Assembly: GCA_028583405.1 (NCBI GenBank)
Contig: CM053259.1
Span: 20,251,951 to 20,315,950, forward strand
Direction of reading: 5' to 3'
DNA length: 64,000 bases
Source of the DNA: Pogonophryne albipinna
Taxonomy: Eukaryota; Chordata; Actinopteri; Perciformes; Artedidraconidae
Positions 1 to 25,599 of the stretch are shown here, piece after piece. Below the pieces are notes generated by a model. That model had not been told where the DNA came from. It saw only the letters and a program-made list of their open reading frames with translations, and ran no database searches. The first letter of the stretch is position 1, and each line of letters begins with the position of its first letter. Position numbers and translations under genes: made by a program.

Positions 1-3000
1 TGTCAGCATGCCAGCAGTGTGCCATGTCATGTTTTATTATGACGCATCATCTTTGACCTGTGAGTGCCGCGTGAACACCACCTGTAATCAGACAATAGAG
101 ATTCAAGCTGCCTGTTTATGTTATAGGCTATTATGCATTAGGCTGTACATTTTCCGAATTTCAAAGTATTTTTTTTGACAAACAATCTTTGCTCGAAGTT
201 CATCTACAGCTTTTGATGATAGTATCACATATCTATGTTGGCTTAGATGTTGAGATAAACTTAGGCTAAACCCACCTTTTGAGAAACAACTTTTGAGTAA
301 CCATTGACCGGAAGTAGGCTACTGTGCTCTGAAAAAAAGGAAATCCCATTGATCCTTTCTGCTGATTAGGGTCATATCAAATGATGAAAATGTCCACAAC
401 AGCTTTAAATGGTTCTTTAAGTGACATTGACTCTTCACCATTAGGCCCACATTATATTGATATCATAGTTTTTCTACTGTCACAATATATTTGGCAGATA
501 ATATCGCCATTTAGTTGCGGAATAATTTAAACATCGTTTTTGTCAGTTGAATTAAAGGAAGATGTCCACTTTCAGCTATGTAAAAAAAATATCAACATAA
601 AACAAGAAACCATATAAGTGTTTTTGAAAGTAGATACAAATACGAAGACTTTGACTAACATACCGATGATGTCACAGCTTCCTGTTTAGTAGCTGTATAA
701 ACAACTGTAGCACCTGAAGCCATTGCCAGTAGTAAAATTGCCCCTACATTTTCTGCATAAAACACAATCAAGGGGGCAAGGAAATGTGTGGTCATGTATG
801 TAAAGTCTTCTAAATTTCACACATTGGGGGAAAGAAATTGCCCAAAATGACCCATTGAAAAATATCTTTGACTCTGCCTGTAGCACACACACTACAGATA
901 AACAGTTTTAACAGATATTTCCGTGTTTACTCGAATTAATTTATACAGTACAGTACTTTCGAGACCTGCATCAGAATAGCCTACAGTCAGAGAGTCCTAC
1001 TATAGCTGCAGACTGAAGCCCGATATAGCCCCACAGATCAGATACCAGGCCAGTGGGTTCAGGAGACATGCGGTTCAGGGTAAAGTCAGTCATATCTTTC
1101 CACTGCAGGAACATTTGTGCTTTCTCAGCTGTCGGTTGGGGACTTTTTGTGACAAATGCTGCTGCCCACCTGTCGGAGGGAATAATGTTTTCATTCACTG
1201 GGGCTAAAGTCTGCTAAAGTCCACTTAATATAACAGCTGCAAATTAATGATAGATGAACTCCATTGACTGCAACATTTTGAGGTTGTCTTGTGTTTGACA
1301 GTCTTTGTCCCATACATTTTCTGAGTGTCTTGCTGTTCCCCTTCAATTTCCTTGATGGGCTGAATGTATTAAGAGTTTATGAAAAGTTAAAAGAGCATTA
1401 TTGGCCATGGCTTTGCATTGCCATGGAGAATTTGGCTGGCTGACAATGAATGCAATCAGTGCAGACGCCGGCTGTTTTTGTCTCATGGTTCTTAATCTCT
1501 TTCTTATTATTGAGTGTGACAGTGATTAAGTGGAGTGTTTTGTACTTGAGCAAATAGAGTAGTTGTCCTCTATTAAATGCATTAAATTAAAAGCTGCAAT
1601 AATATGACTACAATAGGTCATTATTACCAGCCAGCATTGTGTGTGTATGATTTCTGTCACTGCAATAATGTCACGTCCATGGAGGATGCAGTCACAAAAA
1701 CGTTATAGGTGTTTAGTTCAAAATGATGGAAGAATTCAGAGATGTGTGAAGTCTGAGCTGGTACGGGAGTTGGATGGTCTCTAGGTTTCATTTATGATTA
1801 TCTATACAACATCAGAACAAGAAAACTGCCTGTCCCAATTACTCAGAGTCGGGCGTCTTTAAAAAGAAAACACCCCCTTTTGCTTGAATAATAACAAATT
1901 ATTAATTGTTATAGCAGATCCCTCTTCTGATGATCAACGGTCATTTGTTAAATGTTTTGGCCCCTAAAGAAATACAGTTTCCAACATTTTAAAGAATACA
2001 CATTTAACTTTAGTGCCACAGAGTACAACTTTCTAATAAGACACACTTTATTGTATAGGGTTTCAGTCATTGATGAAGAGTCACAGGTTTCTCACTTTCT
2101 CATTGACATTAGTCATTGGATGTAAATATTAACAAATCGTCAGGATAAACGTTTGTATTGTAGAATTTATTTTATTTTTCTGCTATTCAAAACACAGTTT
2201 ACTTGAAATGTTGCACATATAATATAAAAATTGCATGCATTTAAAACTATTGCAGTTTCGAGTAAATAAATTACTTTGACCTGATCTACAATGTTATAAT
2301 GGCAGATACATCTTTTGGTTTAGTGTTACCAGAAAACATTGTTCACTACAAGACTAACTATAACAATTGTACAGAAGGCTTAAGAGAAATTGTTTCCAAA
2401 AATATGAACATAATGCATTTCATTAACTTCACCCTCTGGTATCATTCAAATGCACTACCCTAATTAGTAATTCGGGACAATAATGTCCAGAGTGATACCG
2501 GAGGGTTAAACTTTTCTAATAAAGAAAAAAAAAGAAACATGGAGCAGATTGGGACATAGCTCTCCAGGTTTTAGAGCTGTTGTGACCCAGAGAGCAGAAA
2601 TAGCAGCTGATTCCTGCGACAGGCATCTGAATCTCCAGAGAGACGGCTCGATGACACCCATCAGGACATTTTAGCCGCTCCTAGCACATAATTACAAGAC
2701 ATAATTCACAAAGATTACAGACAGGGAAAACAATCCAGTCATAGCTGACATATTAATGCAACACAGAGCCTCCTGGTGTTTTTTTATAGATCATATGTAA
2801 AGCAAATAAACAGATTATAACTCACACAATAGGATTGTGTGTGGGTCCTGGAGGTAGCAGGTGTCAGTTTAGGACGAACGTGTTAACCAGCAGTTTGTCT
2901 AAACATGCTGCGAGATGCTGGGTTGAATTCCAATCTGTTGACTGACCGCTGCATTGCCTCACGATGAGGCATATATAAACATGTGGAAATATTATTTGGG

Positions 3001-3627
3001 GATTTTACAAGGTCACTGATGCCATCCTGGGACATAGATGTTGCTCAATATTAAATACAAAAATAAGATATCCATTCCAATTCCTCTATTGAGCATTATT
3101 ATGCTGAAAAAGCGCAAGTTATGTGATTTAAAAGTTTAGTGACAATTTCCCAATTATGTATAAAGTGTATTTTCTGTGCGTATACATTTATTTATTGTAT
3201 GTGATTATTTTGGACCCAAACAGAAAACATGGATTTCTATTGTTTCTATTGTCAGGTGTTGTCACCGGTTTTCTTAATTTTCTCCACTGTACTCAATTAT
3301 CTGTCCCTCCTCTCAGTCGGACTCCAGTTGCTTTCTTTCCCTGCTTGATCCAATTTGTGATCCTTACATAGCAGAGGTTGTGTCTGTGGCAGAGGACCAG
3401 GCAGCTCAAACAGAGACAGTGTTCATATTAAGCCCAATGCATCAACTAAGTTACACTCTGTAATGACACCGCTCTTTAAGGAGCAGCAGCATGGGGAAGT
3501 TGAATAGTGATTCTTCCCTCCATAGTGATGTGGAAGATGGAAAAACACAATTTCATGTATCACAAAATGAAAACATTATACTAGTGAGCTCACAGTACAT
3601 CTCAAGTAACTGTTCCTTTGTTTCCAG
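1..3627. other. 5' flank or 5' intron of cap2; no gene recognised
   Basis: AT-rich non-coding sequence. No ORF resembles a known protein and none is flanked by convincing splice sites with matching phase. The cap2 start codon lies only 10 bases inside its exon, so an upstream non-coding exon of cap2 must exist, here or beyond the left edge; I could not place it. The one structured element seen is a small inverted-repeat element at 2431-2507, listed separately. Confidence 0.6.
2431..2507. repeat. Short palindromic element (MITE-like)
   Basis: The left arm ACCCTCTGGTATCA (2431-2444) and the right arm TGATACCGGAGGGTT (2493-2507) are inverted copies with one mismatch. Between them is a second small palindrome, GGACAATAATGTCC (2475-2488). 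The right arm runs into TTAA, and a TTAA also sits just left of the left arm. This fits a very short non-autonomous transposon or foldback element. The family is not identified. Confidence 0.5.
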
Positions 3628-3637
3628 GTTTGTCACC

Positions 3638-17836
<14,199 letters not shown>

Positions 17837-18645
17837 TGGACGCTTCATTATCCTCAGCATTTGTTTTTATCTTTTTTTTTAAATAGTCTCTCCGTCTAAA
17901 ATACAAAGGGATTACTGCAACAGATTCTCTTTTGGTCTGCTCGTTGTCTCTCAATTTGTAATGTCATATCTCTGTAGCACTTTGAAACTATTAAGACAAG
18001 TTGAACCAGTGATAATAGGTTTATTAATCTTCACTACAAAACACATCCCCACACAATAAATAGACAGCTCAGGCTTAAGTCCCACAAACAGTGTGTTTAC
18101 CTTTTCTTACATGTCTGCGCACTAGCAATGAAGGCATTTATGTAACAAGCCATTATATTTCAACATTATAACCACTGTGCTTTTTTTAAATTCACTATCT
18201 GAGAGTTAAAGCACAATTTAGATCACAGCAGATATATTATTCTAGAGAAACTGTTACATAATGTTCACAAACATCACTTGGAGTTAAGTTTGGGACAATG
18301 TGGTATATTTTCCATCAAATGAAGTGTGTCTTAGGAACTCCTTAATGTGCGTCATGAAGTACTGTACTGGCAGTCTATATATATGCAGTATAATCAGTCA
18401 GCACTTCACTACTAACTTCTATGAATATTTAGACATCAAGTTACAAGCACTGCACATTTGTAAACTCTTAAAATTGATTGTAGTAGTAAATATCCACTTG
18501 AGCACTTCCTACTCCCTCTATCACTTTGTAGCATATGTAAGAGAGGTTTACACCACTAATGCTTTTCAAAACTTTTAATTTACATGAAACAACTTGATGT
18601 TATTGTGTATCCTTTTTCAAATAAAACCAAAACCCTCAGTTCTTG
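17837..18645 (+). other. cap2: cap2 3' UTR
   Basis: AT-rich sequence after the cap2 stop codon. There is an internal AATAAA near 18055 and a stronger candidate at 18620-18625 (CAAATAAAACC). No ORF of note. The end is inferred as about 20 bases after the second signal. Confidence 0.6.
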
Positions 18646-18961
18646 CTTGTTGGTGTTATTGCAAAAGAGAACAAGATATTTCACTATCAGAGAGCAGAAA
18701 TATCACAAACACGACAAGGAAGCTCCAAAATGAAAAACAGATAAAGACTAAAACATCAAGATGAATCCACAATATTTACAGATAAAGAGAGGTAAGACAG
18801 TCACAGATTAAGTTTTTTTTTCCTTTTAAGTCAGTGCGGTCATTATGGAAACAAACAGTATAATTTAGCTTTTTAAAACGGTTTCAGTACTTGAGGAGAC
18901 AAAAAGTGGAGATAAATTATCAAGATATAAGCTCAAATAACATGTGTGTCAAAGGCTTCTT

Positions 18962-20821
18962 TCAGTGTTTGATCACCATATTTCCCTGAGAGTCTTGAGT
19001 AAAGAGCATCTCGTCGTCGTCGCCGTCCTCCTCCACCAGAGATATGTAAGCGCTCGTTCTCCCCGTCCCAGAGTTGGTGTTACTCTGATCTTTGAGTGGA
19101 CTCCTGGTTTGCAGACCTCTGTGTGCGATCACCCTGAAGCCTTCAGAGTCCTGAGTGAACAACATGGCCAGACTGTCCTCGTCAACCTCCCTGCAGGACT
19201 GCTGTGGCGCTCGTTTTTTTAAAGGAGTGCTTGGCTTTGTCCACTTGAACTGTGACTCAGGGCTCTCCTCTTTATCAGCCCTCTTCCACGGCTGCACAGG
19301 AATATGTTTTTGAGGTGATGCACTTTTTGGTTCTGTCCATTTATGATAAGAAAGAGGTTCAATATGAGAGAGAGCCGAGTGCTTTTTTGGGGACATAGAA
19401 GACCAAACCCTGCTGTTTTCTTTCTCATCGTCCATCTGAGAAGAATGAGTGTTTTTCAAGGATTTTTGAGTCGAGTTTCTACCTTCCACATCGATCTGAA
19501 TACCAAAGGCATCCTCACTTTGTAAACTGTATGAGAAACTTGGCTCAGAGTTCTTCCCTGTAGTATTTTTCTCATTCATCTGGTCACATTCATCGTCATA
19601 ATATTGGCTAAATGTGAGCAGCGGATCCTGACTCCACGCCTGAGGAGGAGGTTGACTGTCAGCTGGGAAAGAGGAGGCTGCAGTGACCCTCCTCTTACTC
19701 TGTGGTGGATTTATCTCCTGAAACTGCTCATCTCCATATTCACGGTCCATGTTTTGAGAATGTGTGTGACTTACTTCCTGCCACTCTGATGCTTCAGACT
19801 CAGCCACATTTTCACTTTCCCACTCATGATACACACAAGGGTCAGAGTTGTGTAAGTCAGATATTTCAAGATCCATCTCACGTCTTCGTTTTGTTCCCAA
19901 TAACACAGGCGTGGGTACAGTGAGGGCATGCGTGGATGAGGCGGCTGATGAAGAAGGCTGCAGATGATCTGTGTTTGGCACTTCAGAAGTTGTCATCTTA
20001 TTGAGAACTTCAGACAGAATGTGTAGAAAAAAACAATATGTTAACACTGGTCGATGTGTTTGTTATATCCCATAATTGAAGTCGTTTTAAATTGTGCCAG
20101 TTTTTAATGATTTATAATAGTTTCTTTTATTTGCATATTGACTGGTTAATGTGCCATTTAATGTGTGTTTTACGACCGCTGTATTCGTCTGCCTGTATTG
20201 TCTGTGTTGTATCTGTTGTAACTTTGTTCATGCTGCCCTTCTTGGCCAGGTCGCTCTTGAAAAAGAGATTTTAATCTCAATGAGACTTTTTACCTGGTTA
20301 AATAAAGGATATGTAACATAGAAAAAGGCTGTTTAAATATAAACATTCAATTGAATGGCCTGATTTAACATAAGATGATATCTATCCTAAGAAAATGTCT
20401 TGACAACCTGATGGCAGTAGGGATCTTGCAACATACCTCTGCGCTGAGCTGTGAAGAAGGTGGATAAAGCGCTCTGTTTTGTCTTCGGCATCTCCATTTT
20501 GGTCTGAGTGAAGTTGAGTGCCACCGACAAACTGTATCCCCTGCCCTCAGTGAAGGGATTCAGCAGCTTAGAAATCGGACGAGGGGCTCGTTTCTAAAAC
20601 ACAAGATGTAAAAAAAGGTAAGTAAAGATCCTACTAAGATACTCTATCAAATGTCTTGATTCACACCTTTATTTAGAGAGCTAGCAAAATAGCTATTCAG
20701 TCAGAATTTAAAAAGCTAGTTTCCAAACCTGCTTAGCTTTTCCTTTCAGCTGCACAGTGTCCAGCCAAACTCCACACTCCTCCTGGGTGGAGGTTTGTAG
20801 AGATGGTTTGGAGGTCTTCAT
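18962..20821 (-). CDS. aunip: Aurora kinase A and ninein-interacting protein
   Basis: AUNIP is known as a centrosomal/spindle partner of Aurora A and ninein and as a DNA-end-resection factor at double-strand breaks. Coding exons on the minus strand: 20821-20729, 20593-20437, 20007-18962; phases 0 and 1 fit, giving 431 aa. Family marks: N-terminal EECGVWLDTVQLKGK (human ACGVWLDAAALKRRK as I recall it), then KTKQSALSTFFTAQRR (residues 68-83), a long low-complexity acidic/Ser-rich middle, and two copies of a C-terminal motif: MLFTQDSEGFRVIAH, then MLFTQDSQGNMVIKH at the very end. The start is the first ATG in a short exon that follows a 5' UTR exon with a clean donor at 21210/21211. An in-frame ATG at 20047, upstream of the exon-3 acceptor, is intronic and not the start. 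Divergent from vps28, convergent with cap2. Confidence 0.9.
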
Positions 20822-21210
20822 GGCAAGAGGGGAATAAAGCTCTGAAATACATTCAACAAAACAAAATACTGTTGTTCAATAAGGTAATCTAGAAATCATT
20901 GCATAAAAAATGTAAAACATTGATACCACAGTTTGTCAAACAACATGTAACATTTACGAAATTATTAAATGAATGAATTACTATTTAATTAAGTAATATA
21001 CAGTTTGCTTTAAGAGCAATATCCCGTTCGATTTGTTATTGTTAATTTAATCACACCATCATTTTAACACATTTCTAACTAAGGAACAAACCGGTGTTAA
21101 CTATCAGCTAGCCACCATCGCTAACAGCTAACGTTAGGTGATTTGTATTTATAAATGCCTTACTTTAGCTCTCCTTATAACACAAGTGGTCATATCAGAT
21201 TTGAACTGAC

Positions 21211-21340
21211 CTCATAAAATGGCTCTGGAATGTTTCTCACTTTCGTTTGTCCTTCTTTAAACGTGTGTAGCTTAGACTTTACTATCGTTTCTTCATAAAT
21301 GTGTCCTCTTCCGTTTGTTTGAGTCTCGCGCCTCGGTGAT
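21211..21340 (-). other. aunip: aunip 5' non-coding exon (approximate 5' end)
   Basis: Read on the minus strand, TTTTATGAG|GTCAGT is a good donor at 21211/21210, pairing with the acceptor at 20842 before the coding exon. The upstream limit is a guess. An ATG five bases before the donor opens an out-of-frame reading frame of 37 codons that overlaps the true start. Confidence 0.45.
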
Positions 21341-21588
21341 GTGCTGCCGCTGATTTCGACTGGGTAAAAATTATAAAATATAAACGAATCTTAAAATAGT
21401 TTTTTTACTCTGAAGACTTTAAAACGATAGATGTAAATATCACAAACATGAACCGTTTAATTTCAATACGGCATTATTAATCTTTAATTAAATATTTAGT
21501 TTTCTCTTAGGCACAATGGACACCTAATATTTTGACGTCTTTGGGTCCTCGCCTGTTTACGCTGACGTCACAGCAGTTTGCCGAAGGG
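21240..21588. promoter_or_regulatory. Divergent aunip/vps28 promoter region with CRE
   Basis: The 5' exons of aunip (minus) and vps28 (plus) lie within about 0.3 kb of each other. A full CRE palindrome, TGACGTCA, is at 21563-21570, with a half site (TTGACGTCTTT) near 21531. There is no TATA box at an obvious place, as expected for a housekeeping bidirectional promoter. The vps28 first-exon donor is AAGGG|GTGAGT with the exon ending at 21588. That the region acts as one promoter is inference. Confidence 0.5.
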
Positions 21589-22715
21589 GTGAGTTAAATG
21601 TCTTTTAATTTCGTTGGTTAAACACTGATAGTGAATAATAATGCGAGCCTTTGACATGTTACCACAATAATGGGCACGTATAGAAACATTATTGTTTACG
21701 AACAATAAGCTCTATCGTCCAATTATAATAAATCATAAAGGAAGTGCTTACGAGCTAGCTAGAGAGCTAACTTCAGGCTAGCTAGTTTGGCAAAACAAGA
21801 CATTGAAAGCTCGTGATTGTCTTCGTTAAGAATGTTTTTCTCTAATTCTTCGTCGATCAAAAACGTATTTGAGTGAAACAACGATTTCTAGTCAACACGG
21901 CAGCATTTGTAAGCTATGTATTGTTTAACTAATGTAGCTAACCTGTACTTATTAGATATATGGTATTTACAGCGAACAAAGTCTGGCTTTTCATAGATTT
22001 TGCTCAACAATTATTATTATTATTATGGTGTTGATCTGTTTAATTGAAAATAATATACCTCTGAACATCGCCCCAAAGCTGTGCTTAAAATAAACTAAGG
22101 TTGAGAATAATTGTCCCTTCTTAAAAGTATTGTAACACAATTTCAACATTACTGGGGACCTGTGATGTTTATTTAAACTCCATTTATTAATCGATTGTGC
22201 TATACATGTCTCTGAACACTTGCCCAGAGCCAAGGTGACGAGCCCCATAAATCATTTTGCATTCGGCTTAACAACACACTTATTTTAAATGTCTCAATCT
22301 TTGTGTAAAATTGTGCCTGAAAGATTCTTTCCAAAAGGTGGATGTTTTACTTTGTGAAAAGGTTCATTTGTATGATGCTTCTCCTGAGTAACACGTGTAT
22401 CACAAAGAAACTATAATAGCACAAACTAAGGTGCCTCATCAATATCAATTTCTAAAAGTAATAATACAGAAAATATCTTTAAGGTAATGTCTTTAATCGG
22501 GACAGTCCCTGCCAGGTATAATAATAGTAAATTAATATATTTTTTTAAATTTGTAAATGGTGGGAAAGTTGACTTTCTCTGTAAGGATAGATTTGCCTGA
22601 ATGTGTTTGTCCATAAACTACATATGTATACATTGTTGGCCACATTTATCAGTCAGTTTTGAGTCACATTATAACTTAAATCTCATTTCAGATCAAGGAC
22701 TGACACATCGGCATC

Positions 22716-25599
22716 ATGTTCCATGGCATACCAGTTACAGGAGGGGTGGGAGGAGGTAAGTCATTCTAATAAATCCAATGTCTTCTAATGATGTATTCAA
22801 GTTGTTAAATGATCCTCCTTTCAACAGTAAAGTACAGTTTGTGTCACTCAAAGCATGTCATCTTTTTTTTCCACAGTTCCGGCAAACAAGCCTGAGTTAT
22901 ATGAGGTAAATGTAACAACTTTTATTGTGCTTTATCAATGATTTGGCAAACAGGATTTGAAGCTGTATAAACCCTAGAGCAGCACAATGATTAAAGGTGG
23001 GGTAGGTAAGTTTCAGAAACCGGCTCGAGTGCACTAAAATTTGAAAGTACACAGCCGAAAAGAATCCGCCCCTTCCTTCAGACTTCCTTACAGAGCACCT
23101 CCTCCAACACACATGAACGCGCACATGACGTCAGCAGACTGGTGAAAGTGGCCGCCTGTTGCTGGCGAATCATTGAAGTACTGCTGCAATGCACGCCCAA
23201 TGACGGCACGCCCAATGAGGGCACGAGATACATTTGTGCGTGCACGAGATGGAAGGCTGACAGACAGGGCGGCAATCCGGCTAAACGGATTGGTTGTACT
23301 TTTTACAGTATTACGGCTTCCACAGATGACATTTTTTTATGGATTTTTTGTCAAAGCACTTAAGATATTCATTGCTATCGGGATGTTAAGAGCATTCCAT
23401 GGAATATAACAAAAAGTGTATCTCGAGCCGGTTTCTGAAACTTACCTACCCCACCTTTAATGTATTTAAAATGATCTGTAATATATTATTTTTAATTGTT
23501 CTGGGGAAAATGTGTTAAACAATTGTATGGAGTGTGCTACTCCAAGGCATATTTGTATTAAAACCGTACAAAAAAAGTAATATTCTACTAGTAAATAAAT
23601 TACAAATCATATATTTTCAGGAGGTGAAATTGTACAAAAATGCAAGAGAACGAGAGAAGTAAGTGTCCTATTTATGACCAATTGCCAGCCTTATCTGAAC
23701 ACAGAGTACCCCAGGGATTCATCATACTGTTAGTGTTGTAACACATTTCTTCCCTGTTTCTGAAGGTATGATAACATGGCAGAGCTGTTTGCTGTTGTCA
23801 AGACCCTTCAGGCTCTGGAGAAGGCTTACATCAAAGACTGTGTCACGCCCAATGAGTGAGTTGTATTTGAGTTTATAAGTTGTAGGCCTGCTTTAAATGC
23901 TATATGGTTATATATCATTTATAGTGCTGTTGGACTGCTGCTAGATCTGCCCTTGTATACAGGTGTAGTGTTATTCCCATCCTCTTCGTCTTTTTTGAAA
24001 CAATTAACACCATCAAATATGGATTGAAGCAGAATATTTAATTAGATACTTTAGTGTATAATGTTCACATTTTGGAAATGTTTTCCTTTTTTAATATTGA
24101 CTTTTGGGCTTTATAACTCTGTGGAGTGTGGAAATGTTGGGATCACACAAGTTGCAACTCATATGAGGTTTCTATGTTGTTTTTAACGTGCAGTATTCTG
24201 TTCCAGGTACACCGCCTCCTGCTCCAGGCTGCTGGTCCAGTACAAGGCCGCCTTCAAACAGGTGCAGGGCTCTGATGTGGGCTCCATCGATGATTACTGC
24301 AGAAAGTACAGAGTGAGTTTTTCTTTTGGAGAGCAGATGATTCAATGAACTATTTAACGTTGTGAACATTTTCACAAATGGGCAATGCAGGTGTTCTACC
24401 AATTGCAGTTATATATATATATATATATATATACTGTATGTTGTTCCTATTATTTTTCTTAGTAAAAATGTTACTTTTTTTCTTTTCTTTCATAGCTCGA
24501 CTGCCCACTAGCCATGGAAAGGATTAAGGAGGACCGGCCAATCACCATCAAGGATGACAAGGGCAACCTGAACCGCTGCATTGCAGATATAGTTTCTGTA
24601 CGTCCTCTCTGCTCTCCGTCATATTAAACTCCAACAGGAGGCTTATTTTGGAAGTGTGCCATGATAAAAAATGTTTGTTTATGAAATGATTTAGTGTTTT
24701 CAGCTCAAGCACTCAGTGGTTGAAGTGGTTACACTTAATTTGGCTCATCCAGTCGTATCAACGGCCAGCTTTTATCTACCAATATAATTGGCTGATGGAC
24801 GGTTGGATTTTAGCAAAGAATGTAAAACCAAAAGTATTTCTTGTTGATGAATGTGCAAGTCTCATTGGTCGTCACCTTCTCTTTCAGCTCTTCATCACTG
24901 TGATGGACAAGCTCAGACTGGAGATCAGGGCCATGGATGAGGTAAATACAACAGAAAAGTGTAATAAACCTTTTAGAAACTACTGTGATACTGATTATTT
25001 TCTATTGGTCCAGATCCAGCCAGACCTGAGGGAGCTGATGGAAACCATGAACAGAATGAGCAACATGCCTCCAGACTCAGAGGCTAAGGACAAAGTCAGC
25101 CTCTGGTGAGTCTTTACATTTATTCAATTATTTGGTCTCCTTATGAGTAGGTTATGCAAAATGTAATGTTTATTTAGTTGAAGCGTCTTTGCGGTTGAGA
25201 AAAACTAAACTGATACCTAATAAATCCCAATAGTAACTGTATATTTACTATGTAATGTTTTTTGCTTTTTGTCAAATAGGTAGTGAACAAGTCAAGACGT
25301 GCTTTAATATATTTATGCTAAGGGAGATTATTTTCTTAAACCTAGTTATAAAACTTATTTAATGGATATCAACAAGTGGACAATTTCCTTGACTGCTTGT
25401 ATAAGTTAAACCAGTAGTGCTATACGTAGGCCAGTCTGTGATAAGTCTTAACAAACGGTTGTTGTGTTTTCTCCTCAGGCTGGCCACCCTCAGCAGCATG
25501 TCGGCCTCAGACGAGTTGGATGATAATCAGGTGCGCCAGATGCTGTTTGATCTGGAGTCGGCCTACAATGCCTTCAACCGCTTCCTCCACTCCTCCTAA
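22716..25599 (+). CDS. vps28: Vacuolar protein sorting-associated protein 28 (ESCRT-I subunit)
   Basis: VPS28 is a subunit of ESCRT-I, which sorts ubiquitinated cargo into multivesicular bodies and acts in cytokinetic abscission. Coding exons: 22716-22755, 22877-22905, 23621-23658, 23766-23855, 24207-24312, 24496-24597, 24888-24941, 25014-25105, 25479-25599; phases close perfectly, giving 223 aa (human 221). The N-terminal domain that packs with TSG101/VPS37 covers [16 protein letters not shown] to about residue 125, including the invariant [11 protein letters not shown] and YIKDCV. The C-terminal four-helix bundle that binds ESCRT-II VPS36 runs from [13 protein letters not shown] to the end ([23 protein letters not shown]). 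The start ATG follows the acceptor at 22691, preceded by a non-coding exon ending at 21588. PolyA signal AATAAA at 26600-26605. Confidence 0.97.
22991..23460. mobile_element. 470-bp inverted-repeat element (MITE) in vps28 intron 2
   Basis: The first 39 bases (starting TTAAAGGTGGGGTAGG) are the exact reverse complement of the last 39 (ending CCTACCCCACCTTTAA). The ends are TTAA palindromes, compatible with a TTAA-target transposon class. The interior has no transposase; it includes a short tandem repeat of ACGCCCAATGA. It is a non-autonomous DNA element. The perfect arms suggest recent insertion or maintenance. Family not determined. Confidence 0.8.
24411..24432. repeat. (AT)n microsatellite
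   Basis: A short alternating AT run in the vps28 intron after exon 5. Confidence 0.85.

Noticed and set aside
971..1198. Minus-strand 75-codon ORF left of cap2
   Set aside because: Not recognisable, no splice context, and AT-rich surroundings; a chance ORF or old repeat fragment cannot be excluded.
18944..19222. Plus-strand 92-codon ORF
   Set aside because: Antisense shadow of aunip exon 3.
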